A stretch of DNA of 64,000 nt. Source: Branchipolynoe longqiensis. Lineage: Eukaryota; Annelida; Polychaeta; Phyllodocida; Polynoidae. Below the pieces are notes generated by a model. It saw nothing but the letters and a program-made list of their open reading frames with translations. It had not been told where the DNA came from and did not search any database. Position 1 is the stretch's first letter, and every line of letters starts with the position of its first letter. Position numbers and translations under genes: made by a program. The stretch spans positions 57,680,042-57,744,041 of the forward strand of contig CM059193.1 in the NCBI GenBank assembly GCA_030323885.1, given 5' to 3'. This document shows positions 1-11,152 of this stretch, piece by piece.

Positions 1-908
1 ATTGTTTCTTCGCTCGATTTCGCTAAAATGATGCTCCCTCCGTCACTCCGTCTGGCTGTGCCTATGGCTATGTCTATGCCTATGGAGGCTATGGCTATGA
101 GCCTATGTTCACTGGGTAGGCTGGGCGATAAGCAATGATAAAGTCCTGTCACAGTGCCAGCACAACTGCGGTTGAACACGGCAAAGTGTTTAAAAGTCGA
201 ACAAGTCGACTGGCAAATAAATAATTCACCCCCTACTGTTTTTATCTAGTCAACTGACGGCTGAAAACGACCACGTCCACTGGTCCAACCAGTCTTACTC
301 TTAGCATTTTCCACTGATGTGAATGGATGGACAGTGCTTCCTTCTCTTGTGGTGACCATCTGGTTCAAAGTTATTTTATATTAATGTATGTATATTTACC
401 ATACCAGTCGAGGCCTATCGGTGTCGAAAGGGTTTCTAATAACATATACTATTTTTTTCCAAAAAGTAAAAGATAGTGAAATTATAAATTCTTACTGCCT
501 ACGAATACAATTTAACAGTACCGCCGAAACGGAGAAAGCAACCCAGCTTCCTTGAATTAAGTGAGTTCGGAGTGTTACTTGTTTTGGATTAAAACCTAAT
601 GCATCAAACACGCACATATATAAATAATTTTTTTAAATGGAAATCTCCCTTTTGAAATTAAAGCAACATAAAGGCCAAAAATAGGAAGTTTCTAAAGAAA
701 AATGACAAAAACAACCGAGAGAGACAAATCTCCTCGTCCCTACTCCTTCCTAGCGTTCTTCCTTTCTTGTTTAGTTCTGACATCATAAAAGCTACCCTGT
801 TGCTTGGTAACCGGCAACTTGAACTTGTTGATTATTGCGTGGCAACCACGCTCTAATTGTTGTCATTGCATAGTAACCGATGACGCTGGCGAGACCGATT
901 AAAGGTAA
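1..908. other. no gene or named repeat recognised
   Basis: AT-rich unique-looking sequence with no convincing ORF, splice-bounded exon or tRNA. Positions 50-110 have a short irregular repeat of the form TATGGCTATG. I see nothing else that can be supported. Confidence 0.4.
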
Positions 909-1253
909 GATTCCATATACGCGTATGCGAATGCGAATGCGGCAAAAAAATCGAAATGCATGTAAATGAATATTGCGATTGCGAACGCGAATGCGGCAAA
1001 TAGATCGACCCATGGATCGATCGGTGCGAATGTGAGTGCGAATACTGCTGCGTTTGCCATAGGAAACAATAGTAACTTTGGTCTTCCTTCACAAATTTGG
1101 AGCAAAAAAAACCCCAAAAATGTCATGGATATCCTTTTTGGTGTGTGTGACCCCCCAGCACAAAAGTAAACATCGGCTATTGGGGGTTGGCATATATCTA
1201 TGCCGCATATACCACATTCGCATTCGCATGCCGTATACCGCATATCTGGAATC
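909..1253. mobile_element. foldback MITE, GCRTATGCG family, copy 1
   Basis: A 345-bp segment whose ends are inverted copies: GATTCCATATACGCGTATGC at the left and the complement of GATTCCAGATATGCGGTATA at the right. Both arms continue into short GAATGC/GCATTC runs. No coding capacity. The same terminal design, arms rich in GCATACCGC, occurs at 19036-19328 inside the gypsy element, so this is a dispersed non-autonomous DNA element. Target duplication is not clear; GTAA or GTAG flank the two ends. Confidence 0.6.
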
Positions 1254-1269
1254 GTAGCTTAAAAATAAT

Positions 1270-2265
1270 GCGGAGGTTGCTGACGTCGCCCGCCTCCGCC
1301 TCGCAGCCCTCGCCCCGGCAACCTGGAGGAACCGCCGTCGCCAGGCCGAGGAGTTCGTGACCTACGCGGTTGCCCGAGGCGTGGACCCCCTCGCGTCCTC
1401 GCCATTCGACGTAGCCGCCTTCACCGCCGTCCTGTTCAGCCGTGGCCTCCCACGGCCTCCATCAAAAACACCATCTCGGGGGCCCGGTCCTGGGTAGAGG
1501 GCGCCGGGGGCCTCACCTCGGGCTTCGACGCCCGCCTTCCCAAGGATGTCTGCCGGGGGGGGAGCGCACCTCTGCGCACGTCCCACGCCAGGCTCCTCCC
1601 CTCACGCCGCACCAGCTCGCTCTCGCCATCACCCACCTCACGCGAGCGGGCCCCGCCTCCATCGTGCCTCGGGCCGCCCTCCTCCTCAGGTACTTCGGGA
1701 TGTTGCGGCAGTCCAACCTCCTGGCCCCGAGCCCCGAGGGGTGGAGCGGCCCCCACACACTCACCCGTGCTGACGGGGCCCGGGCCCGGGGGGGTTCCGC
1801 CTCCTCATCAGAAGCTCAAAGACCATCTCCGGCCCCTCGGGCGCGGTCGCGCTCTTCGTGCCTGCCATCCCGGGCTCTGCCCTCTGCCCCGTCTCGGCTT
1901 GGGCAGGCGCCCTCGCCCTCTGCCCCGCAGCCCCGGACGTGCCGGCGTTCATCATGCTCTCCGGCCGCCCCCTCGACCCGCGCTCCCTCACTGCGCTCCT
2001 GCGAGGGGCCCTGCAGGCCCAAGGGGTGCCGGCGCCCGAGGCCTTCACCCTCCACAGCCTCCGCCGAGGTGCCGCCCAAGCCTGCCAGCTCGCCGGGGTT
2101 CCCCTCGCGGACATCATGGCACAGGGCACATGGACCCCCGGCTCGGTGCACTCCTACGTGCCCGGCCTCGCCCCCTTGGGCGTGCCACGAGCCCTCTCCT
2201 CTGCCTTGGTGGAGGGCTCCTCGGCCCCCCCCTCACTGACTCTACCAACTCCTACCGGACTTTGA
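1270..2265 (+). pseudogene. tyrosine recombinase (phage-integrase fold) of the YR retroelement, degraded
   Basis: The protein would join a circular DNA intermediate to the genome. Parts are read in different frames: an N-terminal core-binding part (FDVAAFTAVLF, then SWVEGAGGLTSGFDARLPKD), the first catalytic arginine in FGMLRQSNLL (near 1700-1725), and the C-terminal box HSLRRGAAQAC followed by GTWTPGSVHSYV with the candidate tyrosine (2050-2160). Stop at 2263-2265. The R, H-x-x-R and Y positions are all kept, unlike YR-A. At least two frameshifts between 1440 and 1860 make it a pseudogene. Confidence 0.8.
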
Positions 2266-2451
2266 CTTTGCCCCCTAAGGGCCCCTGTATATTACCTGTC
2301 GTTGCTCCTCATGAGCCCTTTGCTTACTTGTACTTGCTCCTCATGAGCGCCTCTGTTTACTTTTGTTGCTCCTCTGTATGATTTCTTGCTGAGGCGTCCA
2401 ATAAACGCCTTGTTTTCCACTCCCGTCTTGCTTTCTTCCTTTTCGCGCATC
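1270..2451 (+). mobile_element. 3' fragment of a Ngaro-like YR retroelement (YR-A family)
   Basis: GC-rich fragment holding most of a tyrosine recombinase gene and the terminal B repeat. It ends in the same TTCGCGCATC as YR-A, preceded by an AATAAA signal near 2400. No gag, RT or A repeat is present, so it is 5'-truncated. Its recombinase retains parts deleted in YR-A, including the segment with VSAWAG and LSGRPLDP. It is therefore a separate copy rather than a duplicate of the other. Confidence 0.85.
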
Positions 2452-2664
2452 GAAGAGTCATCTGCACCCACTCCCCCCCATCCCCACCCCCACCACTAAC
2501 CAGGTATCAAATGACTGAGTGGGTTGTGCGTGTTTGTGTGTGTGGAGGGTCAAAGCACAGCACACCACCCGGCACACGATGATGGCCACCCTGACACACA
2601 GTCAGTTCTTTTTGCGCTCATTTATAATTGTTTAAATGTTTTTAGTTATTACATATGAATGTAT

Positions 2665-3259
2665 AGCCGTGTTCACACGGGCAATGTAAATCGATTCGTA
2701 GAAAGCGACTTGCCTAGTTCGACGCACATTTCCCGTGTGAACGGGCGCCTGAGTCGAATTAGGGCTGAATCGATTTCTGTGATCCGGATACTGTAAACCA
2801 CCTCTCGAGGTAGTTTACGTGAATCGATTTCTGTGATGCGGATAATTTTGCCCGTGTGGACGCACTGAGGCGGATTAAGCACCTCACACGCATGTGCAGT
2901 CGACACCTCAGTTTGTTGACTTTCCGGTCGATCAAAAGCGCATATTATATAATTTGGTCTATGATCCTGTTAGAGGTGCACAGATATTTTTTTCATAATT
3001 TATTTTTAGGGTTTCACTGCCCAGCAGAAGTTTTGACCGTTCCAAACAAATACGATTCAGTAGATACATATCTAGGTCGAACTCACTCTCTCGTGGTGAC
3101 GTTGCCTAATTGAAAACTGGCGCTGGTCAGGCTGGACTTGCTCATGCGCAGATATCCACTTCTGCCTTCAAGCGCTGCCCGTGTGAACGGGCGGCTAATT
3201 CGACTCACCTGATTCGATTTGTCTGATTCGCCTCACATTTTGCCTGTGTGAACACGGCT
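2665..3259. mobile_element. MITE A, copy 1 (595 bp)
   Basis: Non-coding element with terminal inverted repeats: AGCCGTGTTCACACGGGCAA at the left and its near complement at 3240-3259. Internal ACACGGGC and GCCCGTGT motifs repeat throughout. Two other copies of the same length class lie at 6253-6819 and 15073-15668. The flanking trinucleotides here are TAT and CAT. The 3-bp target duplications of the other copies suggest a PIF/Harbinger-type helper, which is an inference. Confidence 0.8.
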
Positions 3260-3283
3260 CATGTACTGATGTAGATGTAGGTA

Positions 3284-5050
3284 TATAGGGTATGCACTGA
3301 CGTCACGCTAAGCGGAAGTGCGGCCATTGTGGCGATAGTAACCACAATAATAACACACTGTCACACTGCAAACTCAATCGCTATGAGCAATCTTCATACA
3401 GAAATATCTATCAAACTAATCCACCTAGAAACAAATCGGTTGGTACACATATAGAAAACATGTTTACCAATAAAATTATATTTAATTGATAAGATTTCTA
3501 TTAATTTTGAATAAAACTAATGTTTTGCACTGCGCGGATAGGTGTCGCAGTTTGAGCGCCCTTCTGATGCTTCTGCGCATGCGCGGAATTTAACAGCATC
3601 GTCTGCGCATGCGTCAAATTCTACCCAGTTTCAAACTACCGTGGCCTAAGACCGTGACCAAAGACCAAAAAGAATAATTAAAATAAGCCTCCCTCCAGCC
3701 AATAAAAGAGAAATAAAAGTACCCCCCCCCCCTTTTAGAGATGACAAAATGAATTTTTAAAATAATCTCCCCCTCCTGACAGTGTGTTTAAAAAAACAAG
3801 TGCCCCACCCACCCCCACCCCTGGATATTTGAAACAATAATTAAAAGAATGTAAAACCAGCCCCACCCAAAAAATAAACAAGAATTACCCCCCAACCCTC
3901 TCAGAGATACAACCCCCCCCCCCAAAAAAAAACCCAAGGTACCCGCATTTCCACAACTTCAATCCATAATCAATTTTGTTTAACTAAGAAGTCTTATTAA
4001 GCTCTTTAAGTGTAGTCAGATAACCAGTCAGATAAGAAAAAAAGTATTCTAAATTGGTATGCATGTGACTACCCAAGCCGTTTAAAATATTTAAAACAAT
4101 AGTTATATATTTCTTTGAATCAAGTTTTTGGTTAATCTGGCAGCACTATAGAAGTTGTCATGAGTGCACTGTCACAAGTTGGTACTCATCCTGATATTAC
4201 CTTAGATGTTGCGAGGATGTAAAACAAACAACAAACTTTTAAATGTTTTATGGACATACTCACATAGCCATATCTAATGCACAACAACCACTGACACATT
4301 TGGCATTTTAATATCTAGAACAAGAATTAATCTGGGTCTCCAAGTGAGGCAGCACTGATATGACCTTAGATGTTGCTAGAATGTAAAACAACAACAAACA
4401 ACAAACTTTTATATCTAATGCACAACAACCACTGTCAGGGCGCTCAAACTGGCAGGGCGCTCAAACTGCGACATGCTGCAGTTTGAAGGCATCAGAAAAT
4501 CCGTGCATGCACAGAAGCAACAGAAGGGCACTCAAACTGGCAGGGCGCTCAAACTGCGACACCGGCAAACTCAAGCCAGTCAAGGCATTGTCAATGGTCG
4601 TGAGCAATCTTCACACAGAAAAAGTGAAATATCTCTAAGACAATCGCTTGGTACACATATAGAAAACATATTCAATGAATAGATTATATTAAATTTATAA
4701 GGTTAGGGTTCTGGATTTCTATTAATTTTGAATGAAATACACGTTTTGTACTGCGCGTACCGGCAAACTCAGGGCATTGTCAATGGTCATGAGCAATCTT
4801 CATACAGAAAAAGTGAAATATCTCTAAACCCACACCACCTAGAAACAAATCGCTTGGTACACATATAGAAAACATATTCAACGAATAGATTATATTAAAT
4901 TTATACGGTTAGGGTTCGGGATTTCTATTAATTCTGAATGAAATAGACGTTTTCCACTGCGCATACAGGCAAATTCTATGGGATGTTTACTAGTTGATAT
5001 CGCCACAATGGCCGTGCATCCGATTTGTGACATCACGTGAATACCCTATA
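3284..5050. mobile_element. 1.77-kb non-autonomous TIR element
   Basis: The left end TATAGGGTATGCACTGACGT and following GGCCATTGTGGCGATA are mirrored at the right end by TATCGCCACAATGGCC and ATACCCTATA. A TA dinucleotide flanks both ends. The interior has no ORF of note. It contains homopolymer C tracts (3720-3960) and direct repeats of a segment with GGGCGCTCAAACTG and AGAAAACATATTCAA (4430-4960). A single right end of this family recurs at 9361-9426. Confidence 0.65.
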
Positions 5051-5095
5051 TGTAAGCAGTTATGTATGTATGCATGTGTCATGTATGTATATAAT

Positions 5096-5630
5096 GTGTG
5101 CATGGAAGAGGGGGAATGCACGAGGGGGAATGGAACAGGGGGAATGGAAGATGGGGAATGGAAGACAGGGAACGGAAGATGGGGAATGGGGACCAGAGGA
5201 CGGGGAACAGAAGAGGAGGAACAGAAGAGGAGGAACGGAAGAAGGATAGAGGAGGAGGAAAGGAAGAGGAGGCATGGAAGACGGGGAATGGAAGACGGGG
5301 AAATGTAAGCAGGGGAATGGAAGAGGGGGAATGGAAAAGGGGGAATGGACAAGGGGGAATGTAAGAGGGGGAATGGAAGAGGGCGAATTCAAGAGAGGGA
5401 ATGGATGAGGGGAGAATGCAAGAGGGGGGAATGGAAAGGGGGAATGAAGAGGGGAAATGCAAGAGGGGGAATGCAAGAAGGGGAATGGGAGAGGGGGAAT
5501 GGAAAAGAGGGAATGGAAAAGAGCGGGAATGGAAAAGAGGGAATGGAAGAAAGGGGAATGGAAGAAAGGGGAATGGCAGAGGGTGAATGGAAGAGGGTGC
5601 AAGGGGAGGGGGATAATGGGTGAGGCATAG
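5096..5630 (+). repeat. purine-rich minisatellite (GGGGGAATGGAAGA units)
   Basis: About 0.5 kb of imperfect units near 14-16 bp built on GGGGAATGGAAGA, almost all purine on the + strand. The long ORFs on both strands here are a by-product of the repeat and have no protein signature. Confidence 0.9.
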
Positions 5631-5889
5631 ATGTGAGGAGGGGTATGTGTGTAGGGGGGGTGAGATGTTGGTGTCAGTGTCAGTGTGTAGGGTGAGGGGT
5701 GGAGCAGTAGAGAACTGGAGGAAGTCAATGTCCGCTTCAGGCTGCTTCTGACCACCGTCACCCCTCTACCCCTCACACACACTGCTCCTACTAATCCTGT
5801 GTCAGAGTGACCATCACACATGTTCCTGGTGCTCTGCTGCCGTGCTTTGACCCTCCACACAAACACACACACCCTCCTACCAGGGTGGG

Positions 5890-6060
5890 TGTTGGCTAAG
5901 ATGTATGTCTGCATGTATGTGTGTATGCATGCATGTATGTCTGCATGTATGGATGGATGTATGGATGTAGATGTAATCATGTGCATTGGTGTATGTATGG
6001 ATGTTTATGTGTGTATGCATTCATGTGTATCACTGTATGCATGCATGTGCACCCCACCCC
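5890..6060. repeat. microsatellite (TGTATGCATG)
   Basis: Tandem TGTATG/CATGTATG simple sequence. No coding content. Confidence 0.8.
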
Positions 6061-6084
6061 CATTATTCACCACCAAAATGTGGT

Positions 6085-6990
6085 GTCTCTGTGGGGGAGT
6101 GGTTAGAGTGTCTGACTTTTTTCTAGGTCAGACTCCCAATCTGAGGGTTGGCGGTTCGATTCCCCGTGCCCCCAGCTCTGCAATTTGGATTTCCACCGCT
6201 GTGTATAACTTACAGCGTCATCAAAGGCAGGTTGCTCTCATACCATGTCTATAGCCGTGTTTACACGGGCGAGTTAATTTGCGTCATATAAATCGCCTTG
6301 CCTAGTTCGCCTCACATTCGCCATGTAAACGCGCCGCTGAAGCGTATTAGGGCTGATTCGATTCATATGATGAGCTTTTTGTAGATCGCCTCGCTCGCTA
6401 GGTGGTTTATATGAAGCGATTCTGCTGGTTCTTGGGCGGTGATAGAATAAAATAGTAGTGCTTGCCGGCTACAGATGGAGCAGTAACTAATCGCTGGTGC
6501 CCGGCAGTGTTAGGGCCCGATTAGGCCGAAATCTATTAAATGCGATCATATTTAACAGAATTACATCCTCAAATAATGAAATTTAATTAAATTAACCTTA
6601 AATTCCAAGCGATATTAACGTAGCAGCTACATCTGCGTCGAATCGACGTGTGTAAACTAAACAAATATAGCAGTGCTTGCCGGCTACAGGCAGAACTAAG
6701 GCTGCTGGTTCCCGGCGCCGAAACACTTTCAAACTCGCTTCGTGTAAACGCGCCGCTACTTCGCTTCATATGAATCGCTTTGTCTAATTCGCTTCACAAT
6801 TGCCCGTGTAAACACGGCTTATGTGGTGTGGGAGGTTAAAAATCCCTTGGGTCGGTAAAAGTGTAGGCTCGGGCTTTGTATCGACCACCAGTGGAATGAG
6901 GAAGACCAGTGATCTATGACTGAAATTTCCCCTGCTTAAACAACTAATGGACCAAAAAAAAATAATTGTCCTAGCAAATATTGTAAATAA
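6085..6990 (+). mobile_element. tRNA-derived SINE, interrupted by MITE A
   Basis: The head resembles a tRNA: an A-box-like GTGGTTAGAGTG at about 6099, then a B-box GGTTCGATTCC at 6152-6162. The body follows (CCACCGCTGTGTATAACTTA, then GGAGGTTAAAAATCCC) with an A-rich tail near 6950. MITE A is inserted at 6253-6819; the SINE body resumes after it. The uninterrupted relative at 7537-7850 serves as the empty site. A reverse copy lies at 25990-26205. Confidence 0.85.
6253..6819. mobile_element. MITE A, copy 2 (567 bp), TSD TAT
   Basis: TIRs AGCCGTGTTTACACGGGC and GCCCGTGTAAACACGGCT. The trinucleotide TAT is present on both sides (6250-6252 and 6820-6822) while the intact SINE at 7690-7705 has one such site. 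This fixes the element ends and a 3-bp duplication. Non-coding. Confidence 0.85.
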
Positions 6991-7064
6991 ATAAAATAAC
7001 ACTTCCTACATGTGTGTTCTTCAACCCCCTCCTTTGTGCTAACTTCGGTCAACCACACCCACTC

Positions 7065-7250
7065 TTAAAGCTGCATAGTCCGATGAAGCATTAAATTTTC
7101 AAAGCCAAAATAACGATATAGATTTGACTCTCCATATCTAACTTAGATATCGATCCACATATTAAGCATTTATTGCCACATAGAAGGGAACACTGAGACA
7201 AATTGATAGAACCTGTTACTGTTGAAGCCTATGGTGTCAGACTTTTGGCG
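7065..7250. mobile_element. MITE B fragment
   Basis: Begins with TTAAAGCTGCATAGTCCGAT, the terminal repeat of a family with longer copies at 24143-24493, 37774-38128 and 44238-45891. It shares the internal GGTGTCAGACTTTTGGCGTG-like part and breaks off near 7250. Confidence 0.7.
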
Positions 7251-7586
7251 TGCTTGCCAAAACTAAGTCGGGGAAGGGGAGGCTAGATGGCTGTGCACAC
7301 AGTCCCAGAACGAACTCTGTGGCGGTGTGGTTAGAGTGTCTGACTTTTTTCTAGGTCAGACTCATAATATCGATCCACATATTAAGCATTTATTGCCACA
7401 TAGAAGGGAACACTGAGACAAATTGATAGAACCTGTTACTGTTGAAGCCTATGGTGTCAGACTTTTGGCGTGCTTGCCAAAACTAAGTCGGGGAAGGGGA
7501 GGCTAGATGGCTGTGCACACAGTCCCAGAACGAACTCTGTGGCGGTGTGGTTAGAGTGTCTGACTTTTTTCTAGGTCAGACTCCTA
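7147..7586 (+). repeat. perfect 220-bp tandem duplication
   Basis: Positions 7147-7366 and 7367-7586 read identically from ATATCGATCCACATATTAAG to the GGTCAGACTC of the SINE head. The unit fuses part of MITE B with the first bases of the SINE. It therefore arose after the two were adjacent and is probably recent. Confidence 0.85.
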
Positions 7587-7850
7587 ATCTGAGGGTCGGC
7601 AGTTCGATTCCCCCGTGCCCCCAGCTCTGCCAATTTGTATTTCCACCGCTGTGTATAACTTACAGCGTCATCAAAGGCCGTTTGCTCTCATACCATGTCT
7701 ATATGGTGTAGGAGGTTAAAAATCCCTTGGGTCGGTAAAAGGGTAGGTTCGGGCTTTCTATTGACCAGCAGTGGAATGAGGAAGACCAGTCGTCTATGAC
7801 TGAAATTTCCCCTGCTTAAACAACTAATGGACCAAACAAAAAAACAAACA
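7537..7850 (+). mobile_element. tRNA-derived SINE, uninterrupted copy
   Basis: Contains the A-box-like GTGGTTAGAGTG, the B-box AGTTCGATTCC, the GTGTATAACTTACAGCG body and an A-rich tail ending about 7850. The MITE A insertion of the 6085 copy is absent. The likely transcription strand is +, from the order of the A and B boxes. Confidence 0.85.
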
Positions 7851-8514
7851 AAAAACTGACCACCCTGTGTGGGGAGTGGGTCGGTGAAGGGGTGTGTGCA
7901 TGGTGGGGAGGCTAGAAGCTGGTGTCAGATATGTAGTGCAGTATGAGTTGGAGGATATATATGAATATATGCACATATCCGGTGGTATATATATTTTTTT
8001 TTTTTACTAAATGTATTTTATTCAGCGAATAATGTCTTTTGTCAGCGCCAGAGCACTGGTCTTCCGGCCGTTCATTACAATTTGTTGGTACATAAATGAC
8101 AATATCAGTTGCAATAATAACCACTTGAAAAACCTGTTCGATAATAGAAGCATAACATAATATGGATATAAATATACTTGTTTTATTTTTTTTATATCCT
8201 AGCGACATCTAAGGTCATATCAGGGCGGGTACCGACTTGTGACATTACGTACTCATGGCGATTTTATAGTGTCAGTGTCAGTGTGCGGGAATTGAGAGGC
8301 AGGGGTGTGTGCTGGAGGAAGTAAGTATCAAGGTCACTGGAGAGCAGCAGAGGGGACCCTGCTACTTGCAAAAGGGTGGGTGTGAGTTACCATGGTAACT
8401 GATTTGGACAGGGTGTGAGTGACAAAGGTTAGCACAGGATAAGGGAGTTGAAGAGCACACATTGTTGGAAGTGGTATTTTATTTAATTAGAATATTTGTT
8501 AGGAAAATCTGGTG

Positions 8515-8660
8515 GTGAATGATGGGGTCTAGGTGTGATTGCATACATGCATACATGCATGCATACATCCACACATATACATATCTCCACACATATCTAT
8601 ACATGTATGTATGTATATATGTATACATGTCTACATGTATATATGTATATATGTCATCAT
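8515..8660. repeat. microsatellites (CATGCATA, ATGTATAT, CATCAT)
   Basis: Adjacent simple-sequence tracts that precede repeat R1. Translations across them are low complexity. Confidence 0.8.
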
Positions 8661-9070
8661 CATCATCATGCTGTCGGTCACGATGCGACAAAGACTGCTT
8701 TCATTACTTGACTGTCGCTCTCCAATTTCATGAAAGCTGCCTGCAAAAGTGTTGAAGTGCTGCTGGCTTTTTGCAAGTTACCAGCGGCAGTCTCTCGGGG
8801 AGCCAATAGAGGCTTCACACCGGCAAGAACATTTCCAGACAGGCGCAAAACTATTTGACCCTGCAGTGGCTGGTTGGAAGATGTTGGGAGTTCCATACAT
8901 CAACCGCCCTTAATGCTGCCACAGTGACATGGTTTTCTGTTTAGAGTTTGCTCCCTTAGCCTTCGGTTCTGTCAAGAACCTGTACCACAAGGCAGTGGTT
9001 TACAACTCTGTAGGGCAGGGACGTCAAACTCCCTGAGGTATTGCAATACCTGCAATACCTGCATACCTGT
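8660..9070. repeat. dispersed repeat R1, copy 1
   Basis: Two blocks. Block b (8660-8858) begins CTGTCGGTCACGATGCGACA. Block a (8858-9068) begins CCTGCAGTGGCTGGTTGGAA and ends with GGTATTGCAATACCTGC. Both recur at 26915-27317, where block b is inverted relative to block a. No protein domain recognised. A (TATATATG) microsatellite follows to 9140. Confidence 0.7.
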
Positions 9071-9360
9071 ATATATGTACATATATGTAATTTGTAATAT
9101 GTATATATGTATATATGTATATATGTATATATGTATGACAGCGAGTGGCAGGTCCTGGATTTCCATAGGCAGTGACTGACCATCTGTACTTCATATGATC
9201 CGATATGGTTATACTCTAACTGATTCAGATTGTAGATAGCATTCGGTGTGGGGCTCAACCTGTGCTCCCCCTCTCTGGGTGTGGGGTGTGGTGGGTGTGG
9301 GGTGGGTACCAGCATGAACCCCTCTTCCTACTGTGCGACTGGGTGCGGTGACCGACTCGG

Positions 9361-9426
9361 TATGGGTTGTTTACTAGTTGATATCTCCACAATGGCCGGT
9401 TGATGACGTCACGTGAATACCCTATA
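9361..9426. mobile_element. single right end of the 3284-5050 TIR element family
   Basis: Matches the terminal part of the 3284-5050 element: TGTTTACTAGTTGATATC, CCACAATGGCC and the final AATACCCTATA. I do not find a matching left end nearby. The stretch 9430-9790 shows nothing recognisable. Confidence 0.6.
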
Positions 9427-9887
9427 TAAGGCGTATTTTGCTAGGACATGATCACCAGATCTCGCTGGTCACATAAATATAAAACCAGCAGATGCTTTCT
9501 TTAATTATATGAATACTATTTGCTAGTTGAATAAAACCACCATGATGTGAGATGTAATAGTAATACATTAAAATCCTTCTGTTTTAATGTAAATTCAATC
9601 CTTAATTAGACTTAAATGAAACACCAAATGTGGCTGATATTTATTTAATTAGTGGAGCAGATTTGGCTCTTTCTATTAATATAAATATTTATTACCACTT
9701 AATACAGGTTCACTGCATATAGCCAAAAACACATTTTCCTATAGTAAAGCCTACCAATTAACGTCCTGAAATACACCAATGGAACACATTGTACCAACAG
9801 ACTCTCATTTCACATGCTTCCCCAACCTGACCACCGTCCGAGCTGCAATTAACAGCGGCAGGTCCAGAAGCCCCCCCCCCCCCCACC

Positions 9888-11152
9888 CCCATCATGGCCT
9901 ACCTCTGCCAACTCTTCTGGCTGGCGGTTGAGCACAACTTCGACCTCTCCTCCGTCTACATAAGGAGCGAGGAGAACACAATATGTGATGCCCTGAGCAG
10001 GCTCTGCCAGCCAGGGGTTCTCGAGAGACTCAGGTCCACCGACCCTGATGGTAGGATCTGCTGCCGGCACATTTTTAGCCATGACCTTGATTGTTTCTGA
10101 TCGCATTGCAGATGTGCTGAAGCTACGCCAGGAGAAGCAGGCATTCCAGAAGAAGTTCTATGCGGCAAACTCCGTCATGACTAGATCAGTCCAGATCCAC
10201 CGTTATCTTGACTTCATTGAGGAGTTTGATGGCGAGTCCCTACCCACGCCATGCTCGACAGCCCAGGTGTGGCTGTAGGCGGTCTGGCTCACATGGTCAA
10301 TGAAGTGTATTCATCGGTCATCAACTATCTCAGTGGTCTGAACTACTTCCTCAAGCAGGAGTGCTCCACGCCCATCGACTATACTCAGTTTGACCTTGCC
10401 ACCACCCTTAAAGGGATCAAGCTGGAGAAGGGTGTGCCTCCACACCAGGCCACGCCCCTTCTCCCTGACATGCTGCTCTGGATCTTCGCTCGCCTCTCCG
10501 CAACACCCGGCCACACAGCTTGGTGGGTGGCGGTCCTCTCTGCAGTTTCCGGGTCTGACTCGTCACTCAGGTGGAAGGATTTCCATTTCCTCGACTGGGG
10601 GATAATTGTCAACATCCGTCGCTCAAAGACCATACAGTTCCGGGAGCGCGTTCTCGAGGTGCCAGTCGCCAGGTGCCCCAACAAGGCCCTTTGTGCGGTG
10701 TTCTGGATGGAGAAGCACTTTGCCCAACTCCCTGCCCCGCCAGAGGCCATGGCATTATGGCTTCCCACCTCAGGAGGCACCTCCTCCCCTATGCTGTACA
10801 AGCTTCCCTGAAGCTCTTCTCATCCGAGGTGGGGTTGGACCCCGACACCATCTCCTCCCACTTGCTTCGCAGGGGGGGCTGCACCTTCCTCTCACTATAT
10901 GGTGCTACCCTAGAAGAACTTCGAACCAGGGGTGACTGGTCGAGTGACACTGTCTTCCTCTACCTGAAATCACCCCTGAGCATCCGGATCATGAACGACA
11001 TCTGGGTAGCCACAGCTCTGGCTGTTCCATCTTCTGTTCCAGAGACTTCTGTTCCCGATATTTATTAGTACTCTGACAGGTCTTGGTTTGGTTGGCGGCA
11101 TCTGGCAATGTTTGGTATATTAGTGCAGTATGTAATGTAAGGACAACAGCTC
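9888..11152 (+). mobile_element. YR-C: YR retroelement 3' half
   Basis: Starts inside an RNase H domain (IRSEENTICDALSRL) and continues through a tyrosine recombinase, then a 3' tail cut at 11152 by the long-TIR element and resumed at 14714-14790. The tail part (TCCTGCCAGAGAATAAACTC) resembles the B repeat of YR-B (TTCCAGCCAGAGAACTAATA). YR-B and YR-C are therefore relatives. Gag and RT are missing. Confidence 0.8.
9897..11068 (+). pseudogene. RNase H tail and tyrosine recombinase of YR-C
   Basis: RNase H end at 9897-10040. The recombinase follows in three frames: N-terminal helical part with KLRQEKQAFQKKFY (10110-10270), core-binding and first catalytic part with VINYLSGLNYFL, SLRWKDFHFLDW and RSKTIQFRERVLEVPVARCP (10251-10800), and a C-terminal part with SHLLRRGGCTFLSLYG (H-x-x-R box) and WSSDTVFLYL with the candidate tyrosine (10571-11068). 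The recombinase normally integrates a circular cDNA. At least two frameshifts show it is dead. Confidence 0.8.

Noticed and set aside
5060..5986. Long ORFs on both strands (up to about 300 codons)
   Set aside because: They are translations of a purine-rich minisatellite; residues repeat with the DNA unit and no domain is present.
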